From Marinisporobacter balticus (GTDB taxonomy: Bacteria; Bacillota; Clostridia; Peptostreptococcales; Thermotaleaceae), in contig NZ_SLWV01000002.1 of the NCBI RefSeq assembly GCF_004345705.1, positions 124,001 to 188,000 on the forward strand: a stretch of DNA of 64,000 nucleotides. The letters are read 5' to 3'. This document shows positions 1 through 7,720 of this stretch, piece by piece. The position numbers were made by a program, and so were the translations under genes. Within the stretch, counting starts at the first letter, position 1. Every line of letters starts with the position of its first letter. The notes below the pieces were generated by a model. That model searched no databases. It was not told the DNA's origin and worked only from the letters and a program-made list of their open reading frames with translations.

Positions 1-70
1 AGTTAGTTAGTTAGTTTCTTTCTACATATTTAAATATTCTCAGTCTGTCTTTTATGACTTAAATATTTAC

Positions 71-237
71 TTGGTTCTTTTTCATATTGTGTGGATTTAA
101 TCATTTGATTAAACATATAATATACCTCAAAAATATAAGTGAACAACTTATAAAAAAGTATATCATAATTGGCGATTAAAAAAACCTTTTCTTGACTCTT
201 AATTATTATGAATCCACACAATATGAGAAAGAACCAA
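71..237. mobile_element. MITE-like element with 27-bp terminal inverted repeats
   Basis: The left end (71-97) and right end (211-237) are inverted copies with one mismatch over 27 bases, each starting TTGGTTCTTT and reading inward. The interior is about 110 bp of AT-rich DNA with no convincing gene; a 63-codon minus-strand frame spans it but looks incidental. Small size plus long terminal repeats fits a non-autonomous transposable element or the two ends of a deleted insertion sequence. No clear target duplication is visible at the flanks, and I cannot assign a family. Confidence 0.55.
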
Positions 238-399
238 TATTATATATCGCTTTCGAATGACCTTCTAAAAATATTAAGTCCCATTGCATACTGCGAATAA
301 AAATATTACTCAAATCATTTTGAAGAAATATAATTTGACAAATCTACAAAAAATCTTTATATTAAAAATATATAGGAAAATACTTAAAATTTAAAATAG

Positions 400-521
400 T
401 TTCTGGCTTGCCCCTATTGAAAGGTGAATATGGATTAATGATCCATAGCAAAGGGTGATAACACGAAAAAATATTTCGTCCCTTAGATAATTTGTTTTAA
501 TTTATCTAAGGGACGTTTTTT
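400..521 (+). promoter_or_regulatory. Structured leader ending in a strong terminator, upstream of deoB/punA
   Basis: A segment rich in short pairing elements (for example ATGGA..TCCAT at 430-445) leads into a perfect 14-bp stem (477-490 with 502-515) followed by six T residues, a textbook intrinsic terminator. Its position before a former deoB-punA operon suggests a transcription-attenuating leader, but I do not recognise a known riboswitch class in it. It could equally be the terminator of a lost upstream gene. Confidence 0.5.
477..521 (+). terminator. Intrinsic terminator, 14-bp stem
   Basis: The arms at 477-490 (CGTCCCTTAGATAA) and 502-515 are perfectly complementary, with an 11-base loop and a T-run at 516-521. 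It lies about 40 bp before the decayed deoB frame. Confidence 0.8.
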
Positions 522-562
522 AAATTGTCTCAATTGTGAATGATCATAACAAATAAATTTAT

Positions 563-883
563 TTAGGAGACCATCAAATAATTCATCGCGTTATTTGTTT
601 AGAAAGACCTTTTCCAACTTATCCAAATGGATTTCCAAAGAAAATCATTGCAGCTTTTGAGAAAGCCATCCGTACAAAAATAACCGGAAATAAACCTGCT
701 TCTGGAACAGATCACTCAAGAGAATATGTTCCTTTCTTAGCATATGGAAAAGAACTTTAAAAAAATATTGACTCAAACACTAGAAAAACATTTGCAGATA
801 TGGGGCAAACTGTTGCTAAAATCTTTCATGTTTCTGCCATTAAAAATGGAGAAAGCTTTTTAAAACATATTATTGGAAAATAA
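563..883 (+). pseudogene. deoB: Phosphopentomutase remnant (deoB), internally deleted
   Basis: One reading frame encodes pieces of DeoB: a segment around PFPTYPNGFPKK and GNKPASGT from the N-terminal half, joined directly to the C-terminal metal-binding region (TDHSREYVPFLAYGKEL), then RKTFADMGQTV and a C-terminal NGESFLKHIIGK. Full-length DeoB is about 390 residues, so roughly two thirds are missing, including the start and the central cap domain. An in-frame TAA at 758-760 breaks what is left. The frame ends at 881-883, overlapping the ribosome binding site of the nucleoside phosphorylase gene, as in an intact deoB-punA operon. DeoB interconverts ribose or deoxyribose 1- and 5-phosphate, so this branch of nucleoside breakdown is lost here unless another copy exists. 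Confidence 0.85.
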
Positions 884-896
884 GGAGGAAAAAGAA

Positions 897-1715
897 ATGA
901 GTTTACAAATACGCATTCAACAATCAGCAGAGTATATTTTAGATAAAACAAAAGTTCATCCTGAAATCGGTCTTATATTAGGTTCAGGACTTGGTGCCAT
1001 TGCAGACCAAATAGAAGATAAGGAAATTTATCCTTATCATGAAATCCCAAATTTCCCAGTATCTACCGTAGAAGGCCATGCAGGTCAATTGGTAATTGGA
1101 ACTTTAGAAGGAAAAAAAGTTATTGCCATGCAAGGCCGTTTCCATTACTATGAAGGCTATCCTATGAAAGAAGTAACTTTTCCAGTTCGTGTAATGAAAC
1201 GATTAGGCATAGAAACGCTCATTGTTACCAATGCTGCTGGTGCTGTAAATACAGCTTATCAGCCTGGAGATTTAATGCTCATTTCTGATCATTTAAATCT
1301 ATCAGGAGATCATCCTTTAATTGGTAAAAATTTAGAAGAATTTGGCACACGTTTCCCCGATATGTCTAATGCTTACAATAAAGATTTAAGAATAAAAGTA
1401 AAAGAAATTGCAAAATCTTTAAATATTGAGCTACAAGAAGGCGTCTATGCTTGCATGAGTGGTCCTACTTACGAAACCCCTTCGGAGGTTAAAATGGTTC
1501 GTGTTCTAGGCGCAGATGCTGTAGGTATGTCTACTGCACCTGAAGTTATTGTAGCTACTCACAGTGGTATGAAAGTAATCGGTGTATCTTGTATGACAAA
1601 TATGGCTGCTGGTATTCTAGATCAGCCATTGGATCATCGCGAAGTAATGGACACTTCTGAAAAAGCAAGGGCCAAATTTATCACCCTTATGAAACATATT
1701 ATCAAAGAAATTTAG
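897..1715 (+). CDS. punA: Purine nucleoside phosphorylase (trimeric family)
   Basis: This gene splits purine nucleosides with phosphate into free base and (deoxy)ribose 1-phosphate in cytoplasmic purine salvage. The 272-residue protein carries the PNP/MTAP family signatures in order: GSGLG near residue 30, HAGQL, QGRFHYYEGY near 80, GPTYETPSE near 190, the substrate-binding MSTAPEVIVA, and GVSCMTNMAAG. I chose the ATG at 897 because AAGGAGG sits at 882-888; an upstream in-frame TTG at 873 lies inside the remnant of deoB and has no binding site. Normally deoB and punA form one operon; here punA is intact while deoB is decayed. Confidence 0.95.
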   Translation: MSLQIRIQQSAEYILDKTKVHPEIGLILGSGLGAIADQIEDKEIYPYHEIPNFPVSTVEGHAGQLVIGTLEGKKVIAMQGRFHYYEGYPMKEVTFPVRVMKRLGIETLIVTNAAGAVNTAYQPGDLMLISDHLNLSGDHPLIGKNLEEFGTRFPDMSNAYNKDLRIKVKEIAKSLNIELQEGVYACMSGPTYETPSEVKMVRVLGADAVGMSTAPEVIVATHSGMKVIGVSCMTNMAAGILDQPLDHREVMDTSEKARAKFITLMKHIIKEI

Positions 1716-1728
1716 AAAGGTAATTTTT

Positions 1729-1779
1729 ATGGATATACTTATTAAAAATGCCTGCGTACTATTTTACCGAAAAAAATAG
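1729..1779 (+). pseudogene. 5' stub of an amidohydrolase gene
   Basis: Fourteen bases after punA, a ribosome binding site (AAAGG) precedes an ATG frame beginning MDILIKNACVLF and stopping after 16 residues. That opening is typical of amidohydrolases such as dihydropyrimidinase, adenine deaminase or dihydroorotase, which begin with this beta-strand before the metal-binding HxH. Nothing of the remainder is present, so this is the start of a gene whose body has been deleted. The exact family is uncertain because only the first strand survives. Confidence 0.45.
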
Positions 1780-1808
1780 GTCAATATTCTCTTGGCCTAT
1801 TTTTTATT
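1771..1808 (+). terminator. Intrinsic terminator after punA
   Basis: The stem AATAGGTCA / TGGCCTATT (one G-U pair) is followed by a run of T at 1798-1804. It overlaps the end of the amidohydrolase stub and closes the nucleoside operon. Confidence 0.75.
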
Positions 1809-1813
1809 GCGTT

Positions 1814-1955
1814 CTTCTAATTTTTAAACAATATCCTTAGCTGTTCCTAATCCTTTTCGATACCAATATTGACTCTCTTTAAAATTCTTTTCTTGATTTC
1901 GTTCTTGTTCATTTATTCTACCAATTGAAAAATCTAATTCATCTAGTATAATTTT
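1814..1955 (-). pseudogene. Short unassigned coding remnant
   Basis: Directly after the stop of the reductase gene, the minus strand keeps an open frame of about 45 codons without a start codon (contains LDELDFSIGRINEQ and WYRKGLGTAKDIV) and then a stop. The residue composition looks protein-like rather than random. I do not recognise the family; it is probably the tail of a deleted gene. Confidence 0.3.
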
Positions 1956-1962
1956 CGTCTCT

Positions 1963-2955
1963 TTACTCTTCTTTAGCTCCTGTTATACATTCTCTATTTA
2001 GTGTATTTGCAGGAATCTCTCCATTTAAAGCTTGTATAATATTTCTCGCTGCCATCAAACCCATATTATTCCTTGTCTCTATTGTAGCTGATCCTATATG
2101 TGGTACAATCACCACATTAGAAAGCTTTTCTAATTCTGGTTCTAAATAAGGCTCATTCTCAAAAACATCCAATCCAGCTCCCCATATTTTTTTCGCTTTA
2201 AGGGCTTTTACCAATGCTTTTTCATCTATAACAGGACCCCTTGATGTATTAATTAAAATTGCTGTTTCTTTCATTAAATTAAATTCTGGCTCACTGATGT
2301 AATGTTTTGTTGATGGTAGTAAAGGTACATGGATCGAAATAAAGTCTGCCTCTCTTAAGAGCGTATCTTTATCTACAAATCTAGCTTTTGTTTCTTCTTC
2401 AAATGCTACTTTACGACTATTTGCTATATAGATTATTTTCATATCAAAAGCTTTTGCTTTTTTTCCAAGATTTCTTCCTATTCGACCTCCCCCTATAATA
2501 CCTAGGGTCTTTCCTGTTACATCTCTTCCAAGATAGAGATTACTTTTCCATCCTTTAAATTTCCCTTCTCTTGTAAACTGATCTGCCTCTACAATTCTTC
2601 TAGATACAGAAAATAACAAAGCCCATGCCAAATCAGCTGTTGCATCATCCAATACGCCTGGGGTGTTCGTTATAAAAATACCTCTTTTGGTAGCCGCCTC
2701 CATATCTACATTGTTATATCCTACAGCATAATTTGCAAATATTTTACACTGCTTTCCTGCTGCTTTGAAAACTTCATCATCTATTTTATCTGTTAAAAGG
2801 CATAATACAGCGTCCTTTCCTTTTACCCCAGATAATAGCTCATTTCTAGGCATTGCTTTGTCATTAGGATTCATTTCTACTTCACAGTATTCCTTTAGTA
2901 ATAAAACAGCTGGCTCAGGTATTTTTCTAGTAATTAACACCTTCGGTTTTTTCAA
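1963..2955 (-). CDS. gyaR: Glyoxylate/hydroxypyruvate reductase (D-glycerate dehydrogenase)
   Basis: This is a cytoplasmic NAD(P)H-dependent D-2-hydroxyacid dehydrogenase of 330 residues that reduces glyoxylate or hydroxypyruvate. The Rossmann nucleotide-binding loop reads GIIGGGRIG near residue 153. The catalytic Arg is in NTSRGPVIDE, the Glu in GLDVFENEP and the His in PHIGSAT, giving the family Arg-Glu-His triad. The start is a TTG at 2953-2955 with a strong GGGGGAG site seven bases upstream. It is transcribed alone from a good promoter at 2991-3020. The family is certain; the precise 2-hydroxyacid substrate is inferred from overall similarity to GyaR/GhrB-type enzymes. Confidence 0.88.
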   Translation of the reverse strand: MKKPKVLITRKIPEPAVLLLKEYCEVEMNPNDKAMPRNELLSGVKGKDAVLCLLTDKIDDEVFKAAGKQCKIFANYAVGYNNVDMEAATKRGIFITNTPGVLDDATADLAWALLFSVSRRIVEADQFTREGKFKGWKSNLYLGRDVTGKTLGIIGGGRIGRNLGKKAKAFDMKIIYIANSRKVAFEEETKARFVDKDTLLREADFISIHVPLLPSTKHYISEPEFNLMKETAILINTSRGPVIDEKALVKALKAKKIWGAGLDVFENEPYLEPELEKLSNVVIVPHIGSATIETRNNMGLMAARNIIQALNGEIPANTLNRECITGAKEE

Positions 2956-2990
2956 TTTGACTCCCCCACTCTATATGCGATCTCTACCCT

Positions 2991-3020
2991 AGTATAATCA
3001 TCTTGATTTTATTATAACAA
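2991..3020 (-). promoter_or_regulatory. Sigma-A type promoter for the reductase gene
   Basis: On the minus strand, TTGTTA (3015-3020) and TATACT (2991-2996) are separated by 18 bases, and lie 36 bases upstream of the TTG start. Confidence 0.55.
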
Positions 3021-3199
3021 ATATAGCTTTCTTACTAAACGATAAAAAATTCGTATGCTACTACACAAATTATTTATTTTACCCATAAAATTCAAAAAAT
3101 ATTGGCTACGCCAGTAATGTTAAGTTGCTTGTATGTTATTAAAACGACCATCAATAAAATTTAAAAATATGAATACGAAGAAGTATATCATTTATAATA

Positions 3200-6100
3200 T
3201 CAACCTTCAAAAAGCGCTCTTATATCTTTCTCACTCATTTTTGAAACTAACGTTTGTCCTGGTTGTATTACTGCATCAATCATTTTCTTTTTCTTTTCTT
3301 GTAGTTGAAATATTTTTTCCTCAATGGTGCCTTTGGTTATGAGTTTCATCACATGTACCGCATTTTTTTGTCCTATTCTGTAAGCCCGATCTGTCGCTTG
3401 TTCTTCAACAGCTGGATTCCACCATGGATCAAAGTGGATAACCGTGTCTGCTCCCGTTAAGTTTAATCCTGTTCCACCCGCTTTTAATGAAATTAAAAAT
3501 ACTTCTCCTTTTCCTTCATTAAAATCTTTTACTAAATTTCCTCTCATCTTCATATCTGTTGATCCATCAAGATATTGATAGGATATCTTTAGCGCTTCAA
3601 GCTTTTGTCTAATAATTTTTAGCATACTTGTAAATTGTGAGAATAATAATATGCGATGCCCGCCCTCTATAGCATCATTCAAAATTTCTTCTAAAAGAAT
3701 AACTTTTCCACTTGTATCTTGATAGTTTTCTATAAACATAGATGGATCACAGCAAATTTGTCTAAGCCTTGTAAGCCCTGAAAGAATTTTAATATGGCTT
3801 TTTTCAAATCCTCTATTCTTTATTTCCTCTTCAATTTCTCCTTTTATTTGTTTTAAGTACGCCAAATAAATTTTCTTCTGCTCTTTTGTTAATTCAGCTA
3901 CAATTTTATGTTCAATCTTTTCTGGTAATTCTTTTAAAACATCTTTTTTTAGCCTTCTTAGTATAAACGGTCGAATATGTTTTCCTAGTATATCTAAAGC
4001 GCCTTGATCTTGATCCTTAACGATTGGTTTTTCAAATTTTTTCTTGAATTTTGTGTAAGACAAAAGATATCCTTGCATAGCATAATCAAAAATAGACCAA
4101 AGTTCCGCTATAGAATTTTCAATCGGTGTTCCTGTGAGCGCAAAGTAGTTTTTCGCTTTTATCTGCTTTACAGATTTTGCATTTTGTGACATCTGATTTT
4201 TTATATGTTGGGCTTCGTCTAAAATACAATATCTAAATGAAATATTCTCATACAACGCAATATCTCTTCTAATTAGGGGATAGGATGTAATCACCACATC
4301 ATAATCCATCATCTTTTTAATAATCTCATGCCTTTCTATCTTATTTCCTGAAACAATTAATACTTTTAAGTTTGGTGTAAACTTTTCTATTTCTTCAGCC
4401 CAATTATAAACTAAGGACGTTGGCGCCACAATAAGAGATGGATATAATCCTTTCTCCTTTTTTTCAGATAAAAGAAAAGCTAATACTTGTAATGTCTTTC
4501 CGAGTCCCATATCATCCGCTAAAATACCCCCTAATCCATATTCAGAAAGGGTCTTTAACCACTTAAAACCAAATTTTTGATAATCTCTTAGAATTTCTTC
4601 TACCTCTTGTGGAATAGCATAATCAACATCTCCAGGTTCTTTAATATTTTGGACAAATTCCTTGAAAGCTAAATTCCGTTTTATAGATTTTAATTTCGTT
4701 TCTTTTAAATGTTCATCTAGATATAATGCCCTAAATTTAGGGATTTCTATAATCTCCTGCTCAAAATCCTTTATGCTTAAGTCTAGATAATCTACAATTT
4801 GTTCTACTCTCAGTAATTCTTCCGTATCTAATGGTAAAAATGAGCCGTCCTTCAATCTATAATATTTTTTCTTTTCTTTTAAAGCATGAAAAACTTCTGT
4901 TAATTCTGAATTTGTAATTCCCTCGACCCCAAATTGAAATTCTAATAAGTCATTTTTCGTATTCAGTCTAATCCCTCCTGAAAAGGATGAAACATCTTTT
5001 ATTTCCATATTTTTGAAACTTTCAGAATAGTACACATCTGCAGCATTTTGAAGCTTACTCATTTTTTCATAAACAAATTCAAATATTTTTTCTTCGTCCT
5101 TTAAATATACTTGATTGTTTTTCACCTTAAAAGTTGCTTCTTCTAAAAGATTTAGTATTTCTTTTTCTTTCTCAATATCCCTCACAAGGATTCTCTCATT
5201 TTCATGTGTTTGCTTTTCGCTAGCTGCAAAAGGGTTGACCATTATATCACCATATAGAAATTTCGTATCTGCTGTAATTTGCTTATCTTTTCGATCAAGA
5301 TATACTTCCACTTTAATCTTCGGTGCATAAATGGAAGATTTCACCTTTTCTGCTATATGAACTTTTCCCATTTTCCTTACAAAAGGATATACTTCTGATA
5401 CGAATTTTTCATGATATGCTTCTGGAATTTTTATAATATTATCCTTCTGACTTAACAAAGCATGATAAAAAGGAGCAAAATTTTCCTTCTGCTCTTTTGA
5501 AATTTTACAAATTCCTTCTTCTGTAAAAAAATATTCTCCATCCGATACAAGGGGCACTAAGGTTTTTCCATAATGAATTTTTAATAGCAAATCTTTCTTC
5601 TCTTTTGCTAACTCAAAACTTAAAGGAATATCTTTTTGTAATATATTTATATCTTTGTAAACGGTATTCATAATCACTGCATGAAATCTTCTATGCTTAA
5701 CCATTTCAAAAAATCTTTTAAGTGCATTTGTAGTAAGGGTTACTTTCTTCCCTTTAAAAAGACTGCCACTTCTAAAACCATAAGCATAATCATAGATAAT
5801 TTTTTCATTTTCATAAATTTCTTTTAATAAATTTATAATTGATTGATCTTCTTGTTTAAACGTATGTTTCTTAGGGTCGAGTGTAAATTCCTTTCCAAAA
5901 TAAAGTTCTTCTTTTTTTTCTATGCTTTCTATGAGCTTTTTTATACTTTTTACCATATAAAGCTTATTTTCACCAATGCGTAAGCTAAAATAGGAAGCCT
6001 TTTCTGCATGGTTATATGGATCCCGTTCAAATTCATAGGTTATTTCTAGTGCTACGGGGACTTTTATATCTGATTGCTTATAATGAAAAAAATTCAAAAT

Positions 6101-6445
6101 GCCTTTGGCAACTTCTTGTGACTGTAAAACATTTAAATGTTTAAATCCACCTTGCTTATTTCTTTCTTTTACTTCAAACAAAACTGCTACAATATGTTTG
6201 CAATACCCCCAGTACTGGTCATAAGCAGGACAAGTACAAGAAGCATCATCAAAATTTCCATCTGCATCGAAATAAACTTTCACTCTATAATTTCTTGTTC
6301 CTAATACCGTTGCATAAAATCCCGACTTTTTTTTATCAAATTCTAATGTTTTTACTTTTTTCGCTAGATAATAGTTTTTTCCTTTTATAAATGTATTTTG
6401 ATTTGAAGAAATATCCAATATCTCATTATTTGTAATATGAAACAT
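3200..6445 (-). CDS. SNF2-family helicase with SWIM zinc finger
   Basis: This is a 1081-residue DNA-dependent ATPase/translocase of the bacterial SNF2 group (B. subtilis YwqA-like). It has an N-terminal SWIM zinc finger with Cys70, Cys72, Cys82 and His84 (CTCPAYDQYWGYCKH). A long family-specific middle region follows, then the two RecA-like lobes: Walker A DDMGLGKT and DEAQ box in lobe 1, and the ALTGTP, GSTDM, SLKAGGTGLNL and QATDRAYRIGQ motifs in lobe 2. Length is normal for the family. The cellular role of these bacterial proteins is poorly defined; repair or transcription coupling is usually assumed. A GGAGG site supports the start, and a PerR/Fur-like palindrome lies just upstream. Confidence 0.93.
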   Translation of the reverse strand: MFHITNNEILDISSNQNTFIKGKNYYLAKKVKTLEFDKKKSGFYATVLGTRNYRVKVYFDADGNFDDASCTCPAYDQYWGYCKHIVAVLFEVKERNKQGGFKHLNVLQSQEVAKGILNFFHYKQSDIKVPVALEITYEFERDPYNHAEKASYFSLRIGENKLYMVKSIKKLIESIEKKEELYFGKEFTLDPKKHTFKQEDQSIINLLKEIYENEKIIYDYAYGFRSGSLFKGKKVTLTTNALKRFFEMVKHRRFHAVIMNTVYKDINILQKDIPLSFELAKEKKDLLLKIHYGKTLVPLVSDGEYFFTEEGICKISKEQKENFAPFYHALLSQKDNIIKIPEAYHEKFVSEVYPFVRKMGKVHIAEKVKSSIYAPKIKVEVYLDRKDKQITADTKFLYGDIMVNPFAASEKQTHENERILVRDIEKEKEILNLLEEATFKVKNNQVYLKDEEKIFEFVYEKMSKLQNAADVYYSESFKNMEIKDVSSFSGGIRLNTKNDLLEFQFGVEGITNSELTEVFHALKEKKKYYRLKDGSFLPLDTEELLRVEQIVDYLDLSIKDFEQEIIEIPKFRALYLDEHLKETKLKSIKRNLAFKEFVQNIKEPGDVDYAIPQEVEEILRDYQKFGFKWLKTLSEYGLGGILADDMGLGKTLQVLAFLLSEKKEKGLYPSLIVAPTSLVYNWAEEIEKFTPNLKVLIVSGNKIERHEIIKKMMDYDVVITSYPLIRRDIALYENISFRYCILDEAQHIKNQMSQNAKSVKQIKAKNYFALTGTPIENSIAELWSIFDYAMQGYLLSYTKFKKKFEKPIVKDQDQGALDILGKHIRPFILRRLKKDVLKELPEKIEHKIVAELTKEQKKIYLAYLKQIKGEIEEEIKNRGFEKSHIKILSGLTRLRQICCDPSMFIENYQDTSGKVILLEEILNDAIEGGHRILLFSQFTSMLKIIRQKLEALKISYQYLDGSTDMKMRGNLVKDFNEGKGEVFLISLKAGGTGLNLTGADTVIHFDPWWNPAVEEQATDRAYRIGQKNAVHVMKLITKGTIEEKIFQLQEKKKKMIDAVIQPGQTLVSKMSEKDIRALFEG

Positions 6446-6472
6446 ATTTAGCCTCCATTATATATTCACTTA

Positions 6473-6487
6473 TTATAATGATTATCA
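6473..6487. promoter_or_regulatory. PerR/Fur-like 7-1-7 operator
   Basis: The sequence TTATAATGATTATCA matches the PerR box (TTATAATNATTATAA) at all but one position and the Fur box (TGATAATNATTATCA) at all but one. It lies about 30 bp upstream of the SNF2 helicase start, overlapping its probable -10 region, so a bound repressor could block transcription. Confidence 0.45.
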
Positions 6488-6679
6488 TTTTTTAGAGATT
6501 TTAATACTGTCAATACATTTAAATATTATAACATACAATCTTTATACATTCCTATGTTATAGGAATTCAAAACTAAATTGGCTCATTTTTCATCGTATTT
6601 TAATAAGTTTACTCATTTCCAGTATATAGATTTATCTCTTTCTTATTCCTTAGTACTTTTTGGTATATACGTTTTTTGG

Positions 6680-6708
6680 TTGACATAATATATCCTATTT
6701 TATATAAT
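6680..6708 (+). promoter_or_regulatory. Near-consensus promoter for the riboswitch-hydrolase unit
   Basis: TTGACA (6680-6685) and TATAAT (6703-6708) are both perfect, with a 17-base spacer. Transcription would start near 6715, just before the riboswitch. Confidence 0.85.
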
Positions 6709-6714
6709 ATTCAC

Positions 6715-6860
6715 TATGTAATCACATTACATTGGCTGAATCCCGTTTTTTTCGGGTACGGAGGAACCAACTTAGGGGTTAATCCATGTATTTTATGGTA
6801 GGGAACCTTCTTTCCCGAACCCGCCAGCTAACTTCGGAAGCAAATTACGGAAGGAGTGTA
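6715..6860 (+). promoter_or_regulatory. Cyclic di-AMP riboswitch (ydaO-yuaA class)
   Basis: The conserved blocks of this class appear in order: the early stem around CCCGTTTTTTTCGGG, ACGGAGGAACCAACTTAGGGG with GGTTAATCC, a variable hairpin, TAGGGAACC, CCCGAACCCG, CAGCTAACTTCGGAAGC, and a closing AAATTACGG. The element runs into the ribosome binding site of the hydrolase (AAGGAG at 6851). The class is an OFF switch that senses c-di-AMP and commonly controls cell-wall hydrolases and potassium transporters in Gram-positive bacteria, which fits the gene behind it. Confidence 0.92.
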
Positions 6861-6866
6861 TTGTGC

Positions 6867-7562
6867 ATGAGAACGCATAAGAAAAGAGTTATTGTCATTT
6901 TTTTAGTTATTCTTTGCATAGGACTACAAGGAATAAGTGTCTTTGCTAGTGATTATGTTACATTAAAGTACGGGAGTAGAGGAAATGATGTAGTCAATCT
7001 ACAAAAATGGCTTATCAGCAAGGGTTATTTAAATGATTCTGCTGATGGCATATACGGACCCCTAACAGAAAAAGCGATTATCAAATTTCAAATAGCAAGT
7101 CATATCACAGTAGACGGTATAGCAGGAAAACAAACCCAATCAACGCTTTATCAACAGCCTGTTTCAAGAGGGGCAAGCACCTCAAGAAGTGACTACGCAA
7201 CAAATCTTTATTGGCTCTCTAGAATTATTCATGCAGAATCTGAAGCTGAACCCTATAAAGGAAAATTAGCTGTAGGAAATGTAATCTTAAACAGAGTAAA
7301 TTCCAATGAATTCCCGAGTACAGTTAAAGGTGTCATATTTGAATATTACAAAGGTATCCCACAATTTAGTCCTGTAGCAGAGGGTACCATTTATACCACC
7401 CCATCACAAACAAGTATACAAGCAGCAAAAGATGTATTAAATGGAGACCTTGGAATAAAGTATGCCACATATTTCTTCAATCCTGACAAAGCAAAGGGGT
7501 CGTGGATTGTACAAAACAAAACTTATATGACGAGAATAGGTAATCATGTATTTTATCAATAG
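6867..7562 (+). CDS. SleB-like cell wall/spore cortex hydrolase
   Basis: This is a secreted peptidoglycan hydrolase of 231 residues. An N-terminal signal peptide (MRTHKK, hydrophobic core, cleavage after VFA near residue 27) is followed by a PG_binding_1 domain (LKYGSRGNDVVNLQKWL to TQSTLYQ, about residues 30-95) and a hydrolase_2 (SleB/CwlJ) catalytic domain starting at NLYWLSRIIHAESEAEP with the probable catalytic Glu in HAE. The order is that of spore cortex-lytic enzyme SleB. The ATG at 6867 follows AAGGAG at 6851; a longer frame beginning at 6786 lies inside the riboswitch and is not credible. The riboswitch suggests c-di-AMP represses it. Whether it acts in germination or in vegetative wall turnover cannot be told from sequence. 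Confidence 0.9.
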   Translation: MRTHKKRVIVIFLVILCIGLQGISVFASDYVTLKYGSRGNDVVNLQKWLISKGYLNDSADGIYGPLTEKAIIKFQIASHITVDGIAGKQTQSTLYQQPVSRGASTSRSDYATNLYWLSRIIHAESEAEPYKGKLAVGNVILNRVNSNEFPSTVKGVIFEYYKGIPQFSPVAEGTIYTTPSQTSIQAAKDVLNGDLGIKYATYFFNPDKAKGSWIVQNKTYMTRIGNHVFYQ

Positions 7563-7608
7563 AAAAAAGGTTGTGATGCATTTATTTTTCATCACGACCT
7601 TTTTTCTT
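7563..7608. terminator. Terminator after the hydrolase
   Basis: A 15-bp stem (AAAAAGGTTGTGATG with CATCACGACCTTTTT, one G-U) lies just after the stop codon and ends in T-rich sequence on both strands, so it may also stop leftward transcription. Confidence 0.8.
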
Positions 7609-7720
7609 ATTTCAAATACTTCGTTATGATACAATGAGTTTCATCCATCCCTCAGGAAATTTTCTTTCCATATACTGAAGAAATCCATTGGATGTAAGGG
7701 GCTTTCTTTCTACTCTATCT

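Noticed and set aside
6786..6866. Upstream extension of the hydrolase frame
   Set aside because: It lies within the c-di-AMP riboswitch. The ATG at 6867 has the ribosome binding site and begins the signal peptide.
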